A stretch of DNA of 50,777 bases from a virus. The notes under the pieces were generated by a model. That model made no database searches, was not told the origin of the DNA, and worked only from the letters and a program-made list of their open reading frames with translations. Shown here piece after piece: positions 23,606 to 30,750 of this stretch. Each line of letters starts with the position of its first letter. Position 1 is the first letter of the stretch. The translations under genes were made by a program, and so were the position numbers. The stretch lies in IMG/VR virus record IMGVR_UViG_3300017917_004521, positions 1-50,777 of that record. One strand, 5' to 3'.

Positions 23606-24125
23606 TATCTATACGGCGGACCTTAAACCCGCCGTTAGTGACGCTACCTCTTAAACAAGCGTTTCCAAAGTTGTTGGGATTATAGCCTCTGTCTAAACAC
23701 CATTGGCGTAATCCCTCAACTTGCTCTACGGTTCCGTCCGGGTGCGTAATCTCGTATAGTTTGCCGTTCCAAGTTTTAGAGCGTCCTATCATTTTAGGTG
23801 AGTTTTTAAGAGATTCGCTTTGTTTCTTTTTTAACTCCTGTGCTCTTTCTACACCGTAGATTTCTTCCCACTTCTTTCCCTTACGCTGTCTAATATTTGT
23901 TTGGGCACCTTTTTTTCCTGCTAACGATAACAGCATTTTTGTATGCTCTGCTTTAGAAGCAAGGTTGGCTAATCCTTGCCAGGCTACATAGTCCTGCCAA
24001 TGCCCGTGTTGTTCGTAAAGCAAACGGTGTGCCTCTGCGTGTTCAGCAGGTGTAAGTTCTATAAGGTTGGAAGGCTCGTCTGTTCCTCCCATATGTCGTG
24101 GTATAATATGATGTTTATGTAGCAT
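23598..24125 (-). CDS. HNH homing endonuclease with NUMOD modules
   Basis: About 175 residues from ATG 24125. The HNH core is right at the N-terminus (HKHHIIPRHMGGTDEPSNLIELTP followed by EHAEAHRLLYE). A NUMOD3-like stretch (ERAQELKKKQSESLKNSPK) and a C-terminal NUMOD1-like domain (HPDGTVEQVEGLRQWCLDRG) follow. Such selfish enzymes cut DNA lacking their insertion. A longer in-frame start at 24176 would overlap the tmRNA promoter and has no ribosome site; I prefer 24125. Convergent with the genes before it and divergent from the tmRNA. Confidence 0.82.
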   Translation of the reverse strand: MLHKHHIIPRHMGGTDEPSNLIELTPAEHAEAHRLLYEQHGHWQDYVAWQGLANLASKAEHTKMLLSLAGKKGAQTNIRQRKGKKWEEIYGVERAQELKKKQSESLKNSPKMIGRSKTWNGKLYEITHPDGTVEQVEGLRQWCLDRGYNPNNFGNACLRGSVTNGGFKVRRIDII

Positions 24126-24157
24126 ACTTTTATTTAGTCGAAACCGTGATAAATCAG

Positions 24158-24186
24158 TTGACAGCGGTTTCGACATTGTCTATAAT
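24158..24186 (+). promoter_or_regulatory. Consensus promoter of the tmRNA gene, inside an inverted repeat
   Basis: TTGACA (24158-24163), 17-nt spacer, TATAAT (24181-24186), both perfect. The start should fall near 24193, just before the acceptor piece. An inverted repeat GTCGAAACCG/CGGTTTCGAC (24137-24146 and 24165-24174) flanks the -35 box and could be an operator. TATAATAAATA also contains an ATAAATA late-like motif. Confidence 0.85.
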
Positions 24187-24195
24187 AAATACTTG

Positions 24196-24475
24196 TTATT
24201 GCTGTATGAAGCAAAGAGAAAAGTGTCTTGGACGGGAGTTCGATTCTCCCCATCTCCACCGGAGAGCATTTACAGAAGTGTTCTGCGTTGGGGATGACTG
24301 GTTTCGACAGGGCAAAGAGTATTGAAGTGGACAGCACGGTAATGTGAAAACCGTTAGGATTGGGGTAACCCGGTCGAAGAAGCAAAACAACGTAAACGCA
24401 AACGACGAAAGATTTGCATTGGCCGCCTAAACTCGGCCTAGGGTAGGAAATACCTCGTAACAGAAAATACCAAAA
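24196..24475 (+). ncRNA. ssrA: Circularly permuted (two-piece) tmRNA
   Basis: Acceptor piece first: 24196-24260, with T-stem GGGAG/CTCCC, T-loop TTCGATT, acceptor strand CATCTCC and ACC at the 3' end. A 29-nt intervening segment (24261-24289) follows, then the coding piece from 24290. GGGGATG (24290-24296) pairs with CATCTCC over 7 bp, keeping the G3-U70 pair used by alanyl-tRNA synthetase. TGCTGT (24200-24205) pairs with ACAGCA (24331-24336). The tag frame (24398-24430) reads ANDERFALAA-stop, with GCA as resume codon. It rescues stalled ribosomes and tags the nascent protein. Permutation and tag type point to a betaproteobacterial origin. The encoded end lacks the final A of CCA. Confidence 0.92.
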
Positions 24476-24499
24476 AAGGCGTCTTTTGACGCCTTTTTT
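24472..24499 (+). terminator. Rho-independent terminator of the tmRNA
   Basis: Stem AAAAAAGGCGTC/GACGCCTTTTTT around a TTTT loop; the second arm ends in the T tract. Confidence 0.9.
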
Positions 24500-24500
24500 C

Positions 24501-24530
24501 TTGACCTTTATCAGCATTTGCATATATATT
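24501..24530 (+). promoter_or_regulatory. Sigma-70 promoter of the porin gene
   Basis: TTGACC (24501-24506), 18-nt spacer, TATATT (24525-24530), directly behind the tmRNA terminator. Confidence 0.6.
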
Positions 24531-24573
24531 ACTTACATGACAAAAAGTCATGATTTATAAGGAAAGTAAAAAA

Positions 24574-25443
24574 ATGAAGAAAATCGTATTAGCCGCAGTT
24601 TTAGCAACCGCAGCTCTTGCAGCCAACGCACAAGTAACCTTATCCGGTAAGGTCAGCCAATGGGCCGATCGTTCCGAATTGGGATCCGCTCGTGCAAACT
24701 CAATGGTAACTGAGCCTACCAGCAATTTTGCTATTAGCGCAAAGGAGTCGTTGGGTCGTGGCCTAACAGCTAGAACAGTTGTTGAAACCAGTCTAAGCGG
24801 AAACACTATCGACGGCGATGGTACTAAAATCGGAGATCGTCAAATGACTGTTGGTCTTGCTAGCAAGACTGGTAGCATTGATCTTGGCCGTAACGTTCAT
24901 AGTCAATTCTTGGCTGTAACAACCAATGATGCTTTCAGCACATTGTACGGTTCTGTAGCCGGTGATATCCATAACCTACGTGGTCTTCGTATGAGCAATG
25001 GTGTATTCTTAACTGTTAATCCAATTAAGGGTGCTACATTGTCCTATGACCGTGCCGATGGTGGTGCAGAAGCATTCGGTTTTGCAGGAAATCTAGTTGG
25101 TGTCAATGTTACTGTTGCTCGTTATCAACTCAATAACGAAACAAGTAATGTTGTCGGTCTAAACAAGAAATTCGGCAACACTACCGCTTTCTTTTCACAT
25201 AGCGATGATTCTGGTCTAGTAAAGAGCAAGGGTAACCTAGCCGGTGTTAAGCACCGAATGGGTAACGTATCTCTTAAGGCCAGTTATGGTAAGACCAATG
25301 GTGATGTTGAGGCCTATGCTTTAGGTGCAGACTATCACTTTAGTAAGCGCACCGAAGTTGGTGTGGCATTCAAGAATGTTGATCGTCTAGGTGCTAATCT
25401 AGATCTTCAACAAGTTGGTGTTGGTATTACACATCGTTTCTAA
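24574..25443 (+). CDS. Gram-negative outer-membrane porin
   Basis: A 289-residue protein with a clear signal peptide (MKKIVLAAVLATAALAANAQ) and start at ATG 24574 with AAGGAAAG upstream. The mature start VTLSGKV and the SAKESLGRGLTARTVVETS strand-turn-strand follow betaproteobacterial porins (VTLYGxxD...EDLGxGLKA). The chain alternates polar and apolar residues throughout and ends in Phe (GVGITHRF), the C-terminal signal for BAM insertion. It is shorter than the usual 340-400 residues. It has its own promoter and terminator. A phage porin could alter permeability, replace a host receptor or block superinfection; this is inference. Confidence 0.85.
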   Translation: MKKIVLAAVLATAALAANAQVTLSGKVSQWADRSELGSARANSMVTEPTSNFAISAKESLGRGLTARTVVETSLSGNTIDGDGTKIGDRQMTVGLASKTGSIDLGRNVHSQFLAVTTNDAFSTLYGSVAGDIHNLRGLRMSNGVFLTVNPIKGATLSYDRADGGAEAFGFAGNLVGVNVTVARYQLNNETSNVVGLNKKFGNTTAFFSHSDDSGLVKSKGNLAGVKHRMGNVSLKASYGKTNGDVEAYALGADYHFSKRTEVGVAFKNVDRLGANLDLQQVGVGITHRF

Positions 25444-25460
25444 TTCTAACCAATTAGAAC

Positions 25461-25489
25461 AAAGGCTACTTCGGTAGCCTTTTTTTTTT
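25461..25489 (+). terminator. Rho-independent terminator of the porin gene
   Basis: Stem AAAGGCTAC/GTAGCCTTT with a TTCG tetraloop and a long T tract. Confidence 0.92.
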
Positions 25490-25503
25490 GGTAAAATCAA
25501 TTA

Positions 25504-25532
25504 TTGACCCTTTGAGGTTTTTCCTATATAAT
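25504..25532 (+). promoter_or_regulatory. Sigma-70 promoter
   Basis: TTGACC (25504-25509), 17-nt spacer, TATAAT (25527-25532), 28 nt before the next start codon. Confidence 0.8.
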
Positions 25533-25560
25533 AAACGTATATCAACTTTGAGGAGTTATC

Positions 25561-25905
25561 ATGAACGCTGAATCTACTCTAACCGAAATCAAAATGTGGT
25601 GTGTACGCCAATCTGGCAACGAACAGATCTGGACTAACAAGGGAACTACCTATCATTGGAATCGAGGGCGCGATACATCCAGTGGACTAATTAACGGTGT
25701 AGTTCGAAAACTTGCCGGTATTGATCCTTCTGGTAGTCAGATTTGGGTCGTTGCCGGATCATTCAAAATTAATCAGCACGGCACTGTTCTACGATTTACT
25801 GGCATCCCTAGCAAGGTGCAAAAAACTTTTGAACCAGTTCATTCATTGATTCCTCCTCATTATACTAACACTGATAATCCTGTAGATTTTCCAGTAACCG
25901 CATAA
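25561..25905 (+). CDS. Conserved small protein, function unknown
   Basis: A 114-residue protein with a strong GAGGAG ribosome site. The sequence alternates beta strands and turns (EQIWTNKGTTYHWNRGRDTSSGLINGVVRKLAG; SQIWVVAGSFKINQHGTVLRF). This resembles a small phage beta-barrel, but no family is recognised. Its stop overlaps the next start by one base. The adjacent promoter suggests early expression. Confidence 0.6.
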   Translation: MNAESTLTEIKMWCVRQSGNEQIWTNKGTTYHWNRGRDTSSGLINGVVRKLAGIDPSGSQIWVVAGSFKINQHGTVLRFTGIPSKVQKTFEPVHSLIPPHYTNTDNPVDFPVTA

Positions 25906-26129
25906 TGAAACTTTGCCCGAAGTGCGAACCTCGCGCTCTATGCTGTGACTTCTGTGCCTTTTATCAATTTAACGGCGATGACCAAGGTCGATATACCGGC
26001 AATGGATGGTGTCGCAGGCATAAGAGATCGGAAGATCCGGGCAGTCTCTGCGATGACTATTTTTGTTTTGAACTACTAAAGAGAGATACTGATGACAATG
26101 CATCTACATCACCCTGCTCTAAGCCTTAA
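25905..26129 (+). CDS. Cys-rich zinc-ribbon-like protein
   Basis: A 74-residue protein with nine or ten cysteines, starting C-P-K-C (residues 4-7), then C-C-D-F-C (13-17), W-C-R-R-H, and C-D-D-Y-F-C (49-54). Repeated C-x2-C pairs suggest one or two structural zinc sites. The sequence ends inside the start of the next gene (38-nt overlap). The partner or target is unknown. Confidence 0.6.
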   Translation: MKLCPKCEPRALCCDFCAFYQFNGDDQGRYTGNGWCRRHKRSEDPGSLCDDYFCFELLKRDTDDNASTSPCSKP

Positions 26130-26487
26130 TGGTAAGAAAAAGGGCAAACAGAAATTTCGTAACGCCGAAGAAGCTCGCAAGGCCCGTGAGCTCGATACTT
26201 CTTGGAAAGAGCTATTAGCAAAGCACAATGTTGAACAAGAGTCTCGCAAAAAACAAAGAGCGCTATCTGCTCCGGTATATTCAACTACAATCAAACCGCA
26301 CACTAGAGACACCGGTCCTCGACTCCCTAGTCTCAACGGCGGCCTAGATATGAGTCCTGCTCTTAAGGCCGCACCTAAAGTTTACACTGGTACTAAAATT
26401 CTTGGTATTGGTACTATGCATAAAAGCAATGCTGTTCCGATTTTTTCCGACAACGAAGCGAAAGAAATCTCCAGTATGCGCCGATAA
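26092..26487 (+). CDS. Conserved phage protein with TMHKSNAVPIF motif
   Basis: A 131-residue basic protein. The C-terminal segment KVYTGTKILGIGTMHKSNAVPIFSDNEAKEISSMRR is, from memory, one of the most conserved small protein signatures in aquatic T4-like phages. The N-terminal half is Lys/Arg-rich and includes GKKKGKQKFRNAEEARKARE, a possible nucleic-acid-binding tract. Function unknown. Confidence 0.65.
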   Translation: MTMHLHHPALSLNGKKKGKQKFRNAEEARKARELDTSWKELLAKHNVEQESRKKQRALSAPVYSTTIKPHTRDTGPRLPSLNGGLDMSPALKAAPKVYTGTKILGIGTMHKSNAVPIFSDNEAKEISSMRR

Positions 26488-26490
26488 ATA
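26484..26490 (+). promoter_or_regulatory. ATAAATA motif
   Basis: ATAAATA only 7 nt before the next start codon. If it were a -10 element the transcript would be leaderless, so its promoter role is doubtful. Confidence 0.2.
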
Positions 26491-26497
26491 ATTCTCT

Positions 26498-27907
26498 ATG
26501 CCAATAAATTTTCATGAACGTTTCATTGCTTATCTTGCACTAATCAGCGGACTGCTAATTTCTGTTGTTGCTGAGTACTACAGTATTGTAGGATTCACTG
26601 CAATCTTTTCTGCCGCTGTTATTCCTGTTATTATTATGGGAATAGTGTTAGGTCTTGGAAAAATAACAGCCACAGTATGGCTTAAACAAAATTGGAATAT
26701 AGCACCTTGGTCCTTGCGGATCTACTTACTTTCTGCTATTGCAGTATTGATGCTGGTTACTTCGTTAGGAATATTCGGTTTCCTAAGTAAAGCACACAGT
26801 GATCAAAGTCTAGTCAGTGGTGATGCTCTGGCTAAACTTGCGATCTATGATGAAAAGATCAAAACAGAAAAGGAGAATATCGATGTTGCTAGAAAAGCTC
26901 TTAAACAGCTTGATGAAGCTGTCGATCAAGTCATGGGGCGCAGTACCGATGAACGAGGAGCCGATAAAGCCAGTCAAATCCGTCGAGCCCAACAACGTGA
27001 GCGAGCCGCCCTTCAACGCGATATTGTCAACGCACAGAATAATATTAGTAAACTCAACGAAGAAAGAGCCCCAATTGCCGCAGAAGTCCGCCAAGTCGAG
27101 GCAGAAGTAGGACCAATAAAATATATTGCAGCCTTTGTCTATGGTGAAACTGACAAAACTATTTTAGAAAAAGCAGTTACTTGGGTAATTATTATTCTTA
27201 TCATTGTGTTTGACCCACTGGCTGTAATTCTGCTGTTAGCCAGCCAGATTAGTTTCCAGAATTTTAGAGATAGAGATAATTGGAATTTTGAACGCCATCT
27301 AGAAGAAGCCGCAGATGCACTTAATGATGTATTTGCAGATGAGCTCAATAGTACTGATAAAACACCAGAAGAAATAATGGGGATCAAACCGGATCCTTGG
27401 GTAGCTGATGTTGGAGAAAAACCAACAAAAGAAGAACTTGCTGAAATTGCGGAGGGTGACAGCCCATCAGGTAGGAATGTTGACATAGTCAATTCTATGA
27501 CCACTGTCACAACATCTACACAAACGATTGAACCAGCGCCGCATCATCCGGATACACATCCTTACCTTAATCAAGGATTTCAATATCCTGCAGGTTGGAT
27601 GTTTGTTTCCCCTCTTGTGGCCAAGAAAGAAGAATCCACGGAGGGCGACAGCCCTGAGAAGGAATCTGATGTAGTCAGCACAGCCACTGTCACAGACGAA
27701 CCATTGTTTATTCAAAATGAAGAACAAAAAGAAAGTGACCGTTGGTCTAAGACTGTGGAAAATATTAGTCAAGAAGAATATCTAAACATCAGTCAAGAAA
27801 AATTAGAAGAAAAGATTAATTTATACGCAGGTATGTTAAGAAACAAACAGATCAGACCGGAAGAAATTCCTGTTGCATTACTGGCTGCGGTCAAATCAAG
27901 AGTTTAA
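26498..27907 (+). CDS. Conserved phage membrane protein with central coiled coil
   Basis: A 469-residue protein. Membrane spans are at about 10-30 and 33-55 (ISGLLISVVAEYYSIVGFTA, then a PVIIMGIVLGLG run), 75-100, and 225-250 (WVIIILIIVFDPLAVILLLA). A long charged coiled coil (110-205) lies between spans 3 and 4. The C-terminal 200 residues are acidic, Pro/Ser/Glu-rich and probably cytoplasmic. This architecture recurs in large aquatic phages. It may remodel the host membrane or act in exclusion; unknown. Confidence 0.7.
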   Translation: MPINFHERFIAYLALISGLLISVVAEYYSIVGFTAIFSAAVIPVIIMGIVLGLGKITATVWLKQNWNIAPWSLRIYLLSAIAVLMLVTSLGIFGFLSKAHSDQSLVSGDALAKLAIYDEKIKTEKENIDVARKALKQLDEAVDQVMGRSTDERGADKASQIRRAQQRERAALQRDIVNAQNNISKLNEERAPIAAEVRQVEAEVGPIKYIAAFVYGETDKTILEKAVTWVIIILIIVFDPLAVILLLASQISFQNFRDRDNWNFERHLEEAADALNDVFADELNSTDKTPEEIMGIKPDPWVADVGEKPTKEELAEIAEGDSPSGRNVDIVNSMTTVTTSTQTIEPAPHHPDTHPYLNQGFQYPAGWMFVSPLVAKKEESTEGDSPEKESDVVSTATVTDEPLFIQNEEQKESDRWSKTVENISQEEYLNISQEKLEEKINLYAGMLRNKQIRPEEIPVALLAAVKSRV

Positions 27908-27908
27908 T

Positions 27909-28310
27909 ATGCAGGGAAAAATTACTTTAATTACACCTCCGGATATTTTTGAAAATGAATCTACAAGTATCTTGTTTGTGCATCTTAACGACAGCGACCA
28001 AGAACTTGTAAGTAAATGGTTTGCCAATTCTAGCATTAATGAAAATGTTAATATCTATGTTTACGATTATGGAATTGACCTCAATTGGTTGTTCCACGCA
28101 ATAGGTAGATGCGATGGAGTTTTTATCAATTTAGATGACCTAAATAACACTACTACTCTTCTCGGTGGTTACTTACTAGGTAAGAAGAAAGTTTATTACA
28201 AAACTTCTGACGAGAATACAGCCGCAATCTGTCAATATGTTAATCAAAATCGTATAACTAATATTGAGAATTTTTTAGAGCGGGTATTTAATGTCGAGAA
28301 CAGAAACTAA
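27909..28310 (+). CDS. Alpha/beta protein upstream of clpX, function unknown
   Basis: A 133-residue protein from ATG 27909, one base after the previous stop; an earlier in-frame start lies inside the upstream gene. Alternating hydrophobic strands (GKITLITP, TSILFVHLND, VNIYVYDYG, CDGVFINLDD) and helices suggest a Rossmann-like or nucleoside-deoxyribosyltransferase-like fold, with GGYLLGKKKVYYKTSDE near the end. It overlaps clpX by 20 nt, hinting at a linked role. No catalytic residues can be named. Confidence 0.6.
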   Translation: MQGKITLITPPDIFENESTSILFVHLNDSDQELVSKWFANSSINENVNIYVYDYGIDLNWLFHAIGRCDGVFINLDDLNNTTTLLGGYLLGKKKVYYKTSDENTAAICQYVNQNRITNIENFLERVFNVENRN

Positions 28311-29523
28311 ACATGAATGTGATTTTTGCGGGAAAAGCAAAGAGGACGTTGAAAAACTAATTGTAGGCGAACACGCAGCCATTTGTAATGATTGTGTTGA
28401 TCTTTGTATCGACATCCTCAAAGACGAAAAAGTCAAAACAGTAGTTAAAGAAGATAAGCTACTGAATCCTGTAAAAATTAAAGAGTATCTAGACGATTAT
28501 GTAATCGGACAAGACGAAGCAAAAATTGCCCTCAGTGTCGCGGTCAGCCAACACTACAAACGTATCTATAATCCTAGCAAAGAAATTGAATTAGAAAAGA
28601 CCAATGTTCTTCTTCTAGGCCCAACTGGCTGCGGTAAAACAATGATGGCAAGAAAAATTGCAGAATATTTAGATCTGCCATTTGCCATCTGTGATGCTAC
28701 AGGTATCACAGAAGCCGGTTATGTAGGCGATGATGTAGAAAGCATCCTTGTCCGATTACTTAACGAAGCCGACGGAGATATTGATAAAGCCAGTAGAGGA
28801 ATTGTTTACATCGATGAAATTGATAAAATTTCTAAAAAGAGCGAAAATGTTAGTATTACTCGAGATGTCAGCGGTGAAGGAGTGCAACAGGCTCTATTGA
28901 AAATGATCGAAGGAACCATTGCTCGGATTCCTAACTCAGGTAAAAGAAAGCACCCCGGTTCCGAAATGAACGAAATTGATACTAGGGGCATACTTTTTAT
29001 CTGTGGCGGAGCTTTCGTAGGGTTAGACAAGATTGTTCAAGAACGTAGTGCAGGCAAGGGAATTGGGTTTTCGGCTACAGTAACTTCGCATTCAGACACA
29101 TCAAATTACTACAATGAAGTAACTACTAAAGATCTAATTCGATATGGCCTTATTCCTGAATTTGTTGGCAGATTTGGATTACACATCAATGTTAATGAAC
29201 TTAGTCTAGAAGAATTAGTCCTAGTTTTGAAAACCCCTAAAAACAGTTTGATCAAGCAGTATCAGTATATGTTTGAGTTGGACGGAATAGAATTAATTTT
29301 TGATGACGAAAGTCTGCTAGAAATTTCTAGACGTGCAAAAGAGTTAAAAACCAATGCACGTGGTCTAAAGAACATTCTAGAAAAAACTTTACTTCCTTAT
29401 CAATTCGATGCGGTAAATTTAGTAGAACGCGGTTTGAAGACTATTAGGATAAGTAAAGACACAATCGATGGTCGACCAGCAATAATGATTTTTGATAAGA
29501 AGAAAAATGAGCAAAAACAATAA
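28291..29523 (+). CDS. clpX: ClpX unfoldase
   Basis: A 410-residue AAA+ unfoldase. Features in order: N-terminal zinc-binding domain (C10, C13, C32, C35), Walker A GPTGCGKT (110-117), pore-1 loop GYVG (143-146), Walker B IVYIDEID (171-178), RKH loop (219-221), IGF loop (258-260), and box VII-type GRF (sensor and arginine-finger region). The IGF tripeptide is the ClpP-docking element, so this protein may drive host ClpP. No clpP is seen here. It could also act alone to remodel phage complexes. Overlaps the bS21 gene by 17 nt. Confidence 0.95.
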   Translation: MSRTETKHECDFCGKSKEDVEKLIVGEHAAICNDCVDLCIDILKDEKVKTVVKEDKLLNPVKIKEYLDDYVIGQDEAKIALSVAVSQHYKRIYNPSKEIELEKTNVLLLGPTGCGKTMMARKIAEYLDLPFAICDATGITEAGYVGDDVESILVRLLNEADGDIDKASRGIVYIDEIDKISKKSENVSITRDVSGEGVQQALLKMIEGTIARIPNSGKRKHPGSEMNEIDTRGILFICGGAFVGLDKIVQERSAGKGIGFSATVTSHSDTSNYYNEVTTKDLIRYGLIPEFVGRFGLHINVNELSLEELVLVLKTPKNSLIKQYQYMFELDGIELIFDDESLLEISRRAKELKTNARGLKNILEKTLLPYQFDAVNLVERGLKTIRISKDTIDGRPAIMIFDKKKNEQKQ

Positions 29524-29746
29524 ACCTGGAGTTTCGGGAAATAAAGTTATTGTAGGGGAAATGCCCCTAAACACCGCACTTAAAAAACTCAAACAAAAAG
29601 TAGACGATTCGGGCGTACTAGAAACTGTACGTAAAAAAATGTTCTACGAAAAACCAACCACTGTTCGTAAACGCAAAGCCGGAGCTGCCAAGGCTCGATG
29701 GTTGAAAAAGCTACGCGAGCAAGAATTACCTAAAAAAATGTATTGA
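29507..29746 (+). CDS. rpsU: Ribosomal protein bS21 homologue
   Basis: A 79-residue basic protein starting at ATG 29507 inside the end of clpX. The first half (VIVGEMPLNTALKKLKQKVDDSGVLETVRKKMFYEKPT) and the RKRKAGAAKAR tail match bS21, with the F-Y-E-K-P-T signature. In host ribosomes bS21 sits near the anti-Shine-Dalgarno end of 16S rRNA. A phage copy may replace it and favour phage mRNAs. bS21 is frequent in large phage genomes. Confidence 0.9.
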   Translation: MSKNNKPGVSGNKVIVGEMPLNTALKKLKQKVDDSGVLETVRKKMFYEKPTTVRKRKAGAAKARWLKKLREQELPKKMY

Positions 29747-29771
29747 CTTAATTTTTTGTTCATGCTATACT
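29743..29771 (+). promoter_or_regulatory. Sigma-70 promoter giving a leaderless transcript
   Basis: TTGACT (29743-29748), 17-nt spacer, TATACT (29766-29771). The start codon at 29778 is the seventh base after the -10 box, where transcription would begin. Confidence 0.75.
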
Positions 29772-29777
29772 TGAAGC

Positions 29778-30026
29778 ATGAATAAGAAACTTAAAATCGA
29801 ATTTGCACCCGGGTGTTTTGATAACTTTGATGGTTCTCAAGAAGAACTCGACGAACTTATCGCAGAAATACAATCTGCATTTGACAGCGGCGAATTTCTT
29901 GAAAAATCAACACCTATTGATATAGACACCCTTCTTGAAGAAGATCCCGAATTTGCAGAAAAACTGTTAACACAGTTGACTCAGATTGACAGCGGACCGA
30001 CTGGACCTAAAAGGATTCTTAACTAA
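29778..30026 (+). CDS. Small acidic conserved phage protein
   Basis: An 82-residue acidic protein (MNKKLKIEFAPGCFDNFDG...QEELDELIAEIQSAF). This N-terminal signature is widespread in aquatic phages and some bacteria as far as I remember, with unknown function. There is no ribosome site and no room for a leader, so translation would start from the very 5' end of the mRNA. Its stop overlaps the next start codon. Confidence 0.65.
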   Translation: MNKKLKIEFAPGCFDNFDGSQEELDELIAEIQSAFDSGEFLEKSTPIDIDTLLEEDPEFAEKLLTQLTQIDSGPTGPKRILN

Positions 30027-30556
30027 TGCCACGACATCTTATGATAGACATGGAGACTATGGCAGTCTCCCCTAGAGCTGTGGTCCTCTCATTAGGTGCA
30101 GTTCATTTCAATCCCTGGGGTAATGGTTACGGAGATAAGATCTATTTTAAGATCAGCCTAGACGATCAAGACGCTCTAGGTCGAGAAATTGATCCCAATA
30201 CACTAGATTGGTGGGCCAAGCAAGATCCTAAAATTATGGAAGAAGCATTTAGTCCAGATGATCGAATCAGTTTGGTAGATGCTATGGATCAATTTCATAA
30301 GTTTGCCTGGGGCTGTGATTGCTTCTGGAGCCATGGCGCTACCTTTGACTTAATGATTATTCAAGACATTTACAGTCAACTCAAGAAGCCCCTTCCTTGG
30401 AATTATTGGCAGTTGCGTGATACTCGAACACTATTCGATCTAGGCTATGATCCTGATATGCCTCAGGGCAGTAAGCATGACGCCTTGCAAGATGCTATCC
30501 GCCAGTCGGTGGGCGTTCAAAACATTTATGCTAAAATGAAAATTAGAGAAAAATGA
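30026..30556 (+). CDS. DEDDh 3'-5' exonuclease (DexA-like)
   Basis: A 176-residue exonuclease with the four acidic catalytic residues of the DEDDh family: D8 and E10 (MIDMETMAV), D108 (HGATFDLMII), D156 with general base H151 (KHDALQDAI). Size and the opening MIDMETMxVSPxAVVLSLGA match small T4 DexA-like exonucleases. It could degrade single-stranded DNA or RNA ends. Overlaps both neighbours slightly. Confidence 0.88.
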   Translation: MPRHLMIDMETMAVSPRAVVLSLGAVHFNPWGNGYGDKIYFKISLDDQDALGREIDPNTLDWWAKQDPKIMEEAFSPDDRISLVDAMDQFHKFAWGCDCFWSHGATFDLMIIQDIYSQLKKPLPWNYWQLRDTRTLFDLGYDPDMPQGSKHDALQDAIRQSVGVQNIYAKMKIREK

Positions 30557-30750
30557 AATTTCTTTTAGGGTTTTTAACGGCATGTTTGTTATGGGTACTT
30601 TTTCTGTCTATGATCCCTATGCCCGATGAACAAATCAAAGTATACGATTGTACCCTAGCAGAAATACATCCTGATTTTCCACCGGATGTCAGAGAGGAAT
30701 GTAGGAAGAAAATTCGAGAGAATTTGGCAAAAGGAAATCGTTGGCTATGA
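30553..30750 (+). CDS. Small single-span membrane protein
   Basis: A 65-residue protein: a hydrophobic N-terminus (FLLGFLTACLLWVLFLSMIP) that may be a signal anchor, then an acidic/basic domain with two cysteines (YDCTLAEIHPDFPPDVREECRKK). The pair of cysteines suggests a periplasmic disulfide. Overlaps both neighbours by 4 nt. Function unknown. Confidence 0.6.
   Translation: MKFLLGFLTACLLWVLFLSMIPMPDEQIKVYDCTLAEIHPDFPPDVREECRKKIRENLAKGNRWL

Noticed and set aside
24134-24523. Minus-strand frames across the tmRNA gene
   Set aside because: The DNA is explained by the tmRNA, its promoter and its terminator.
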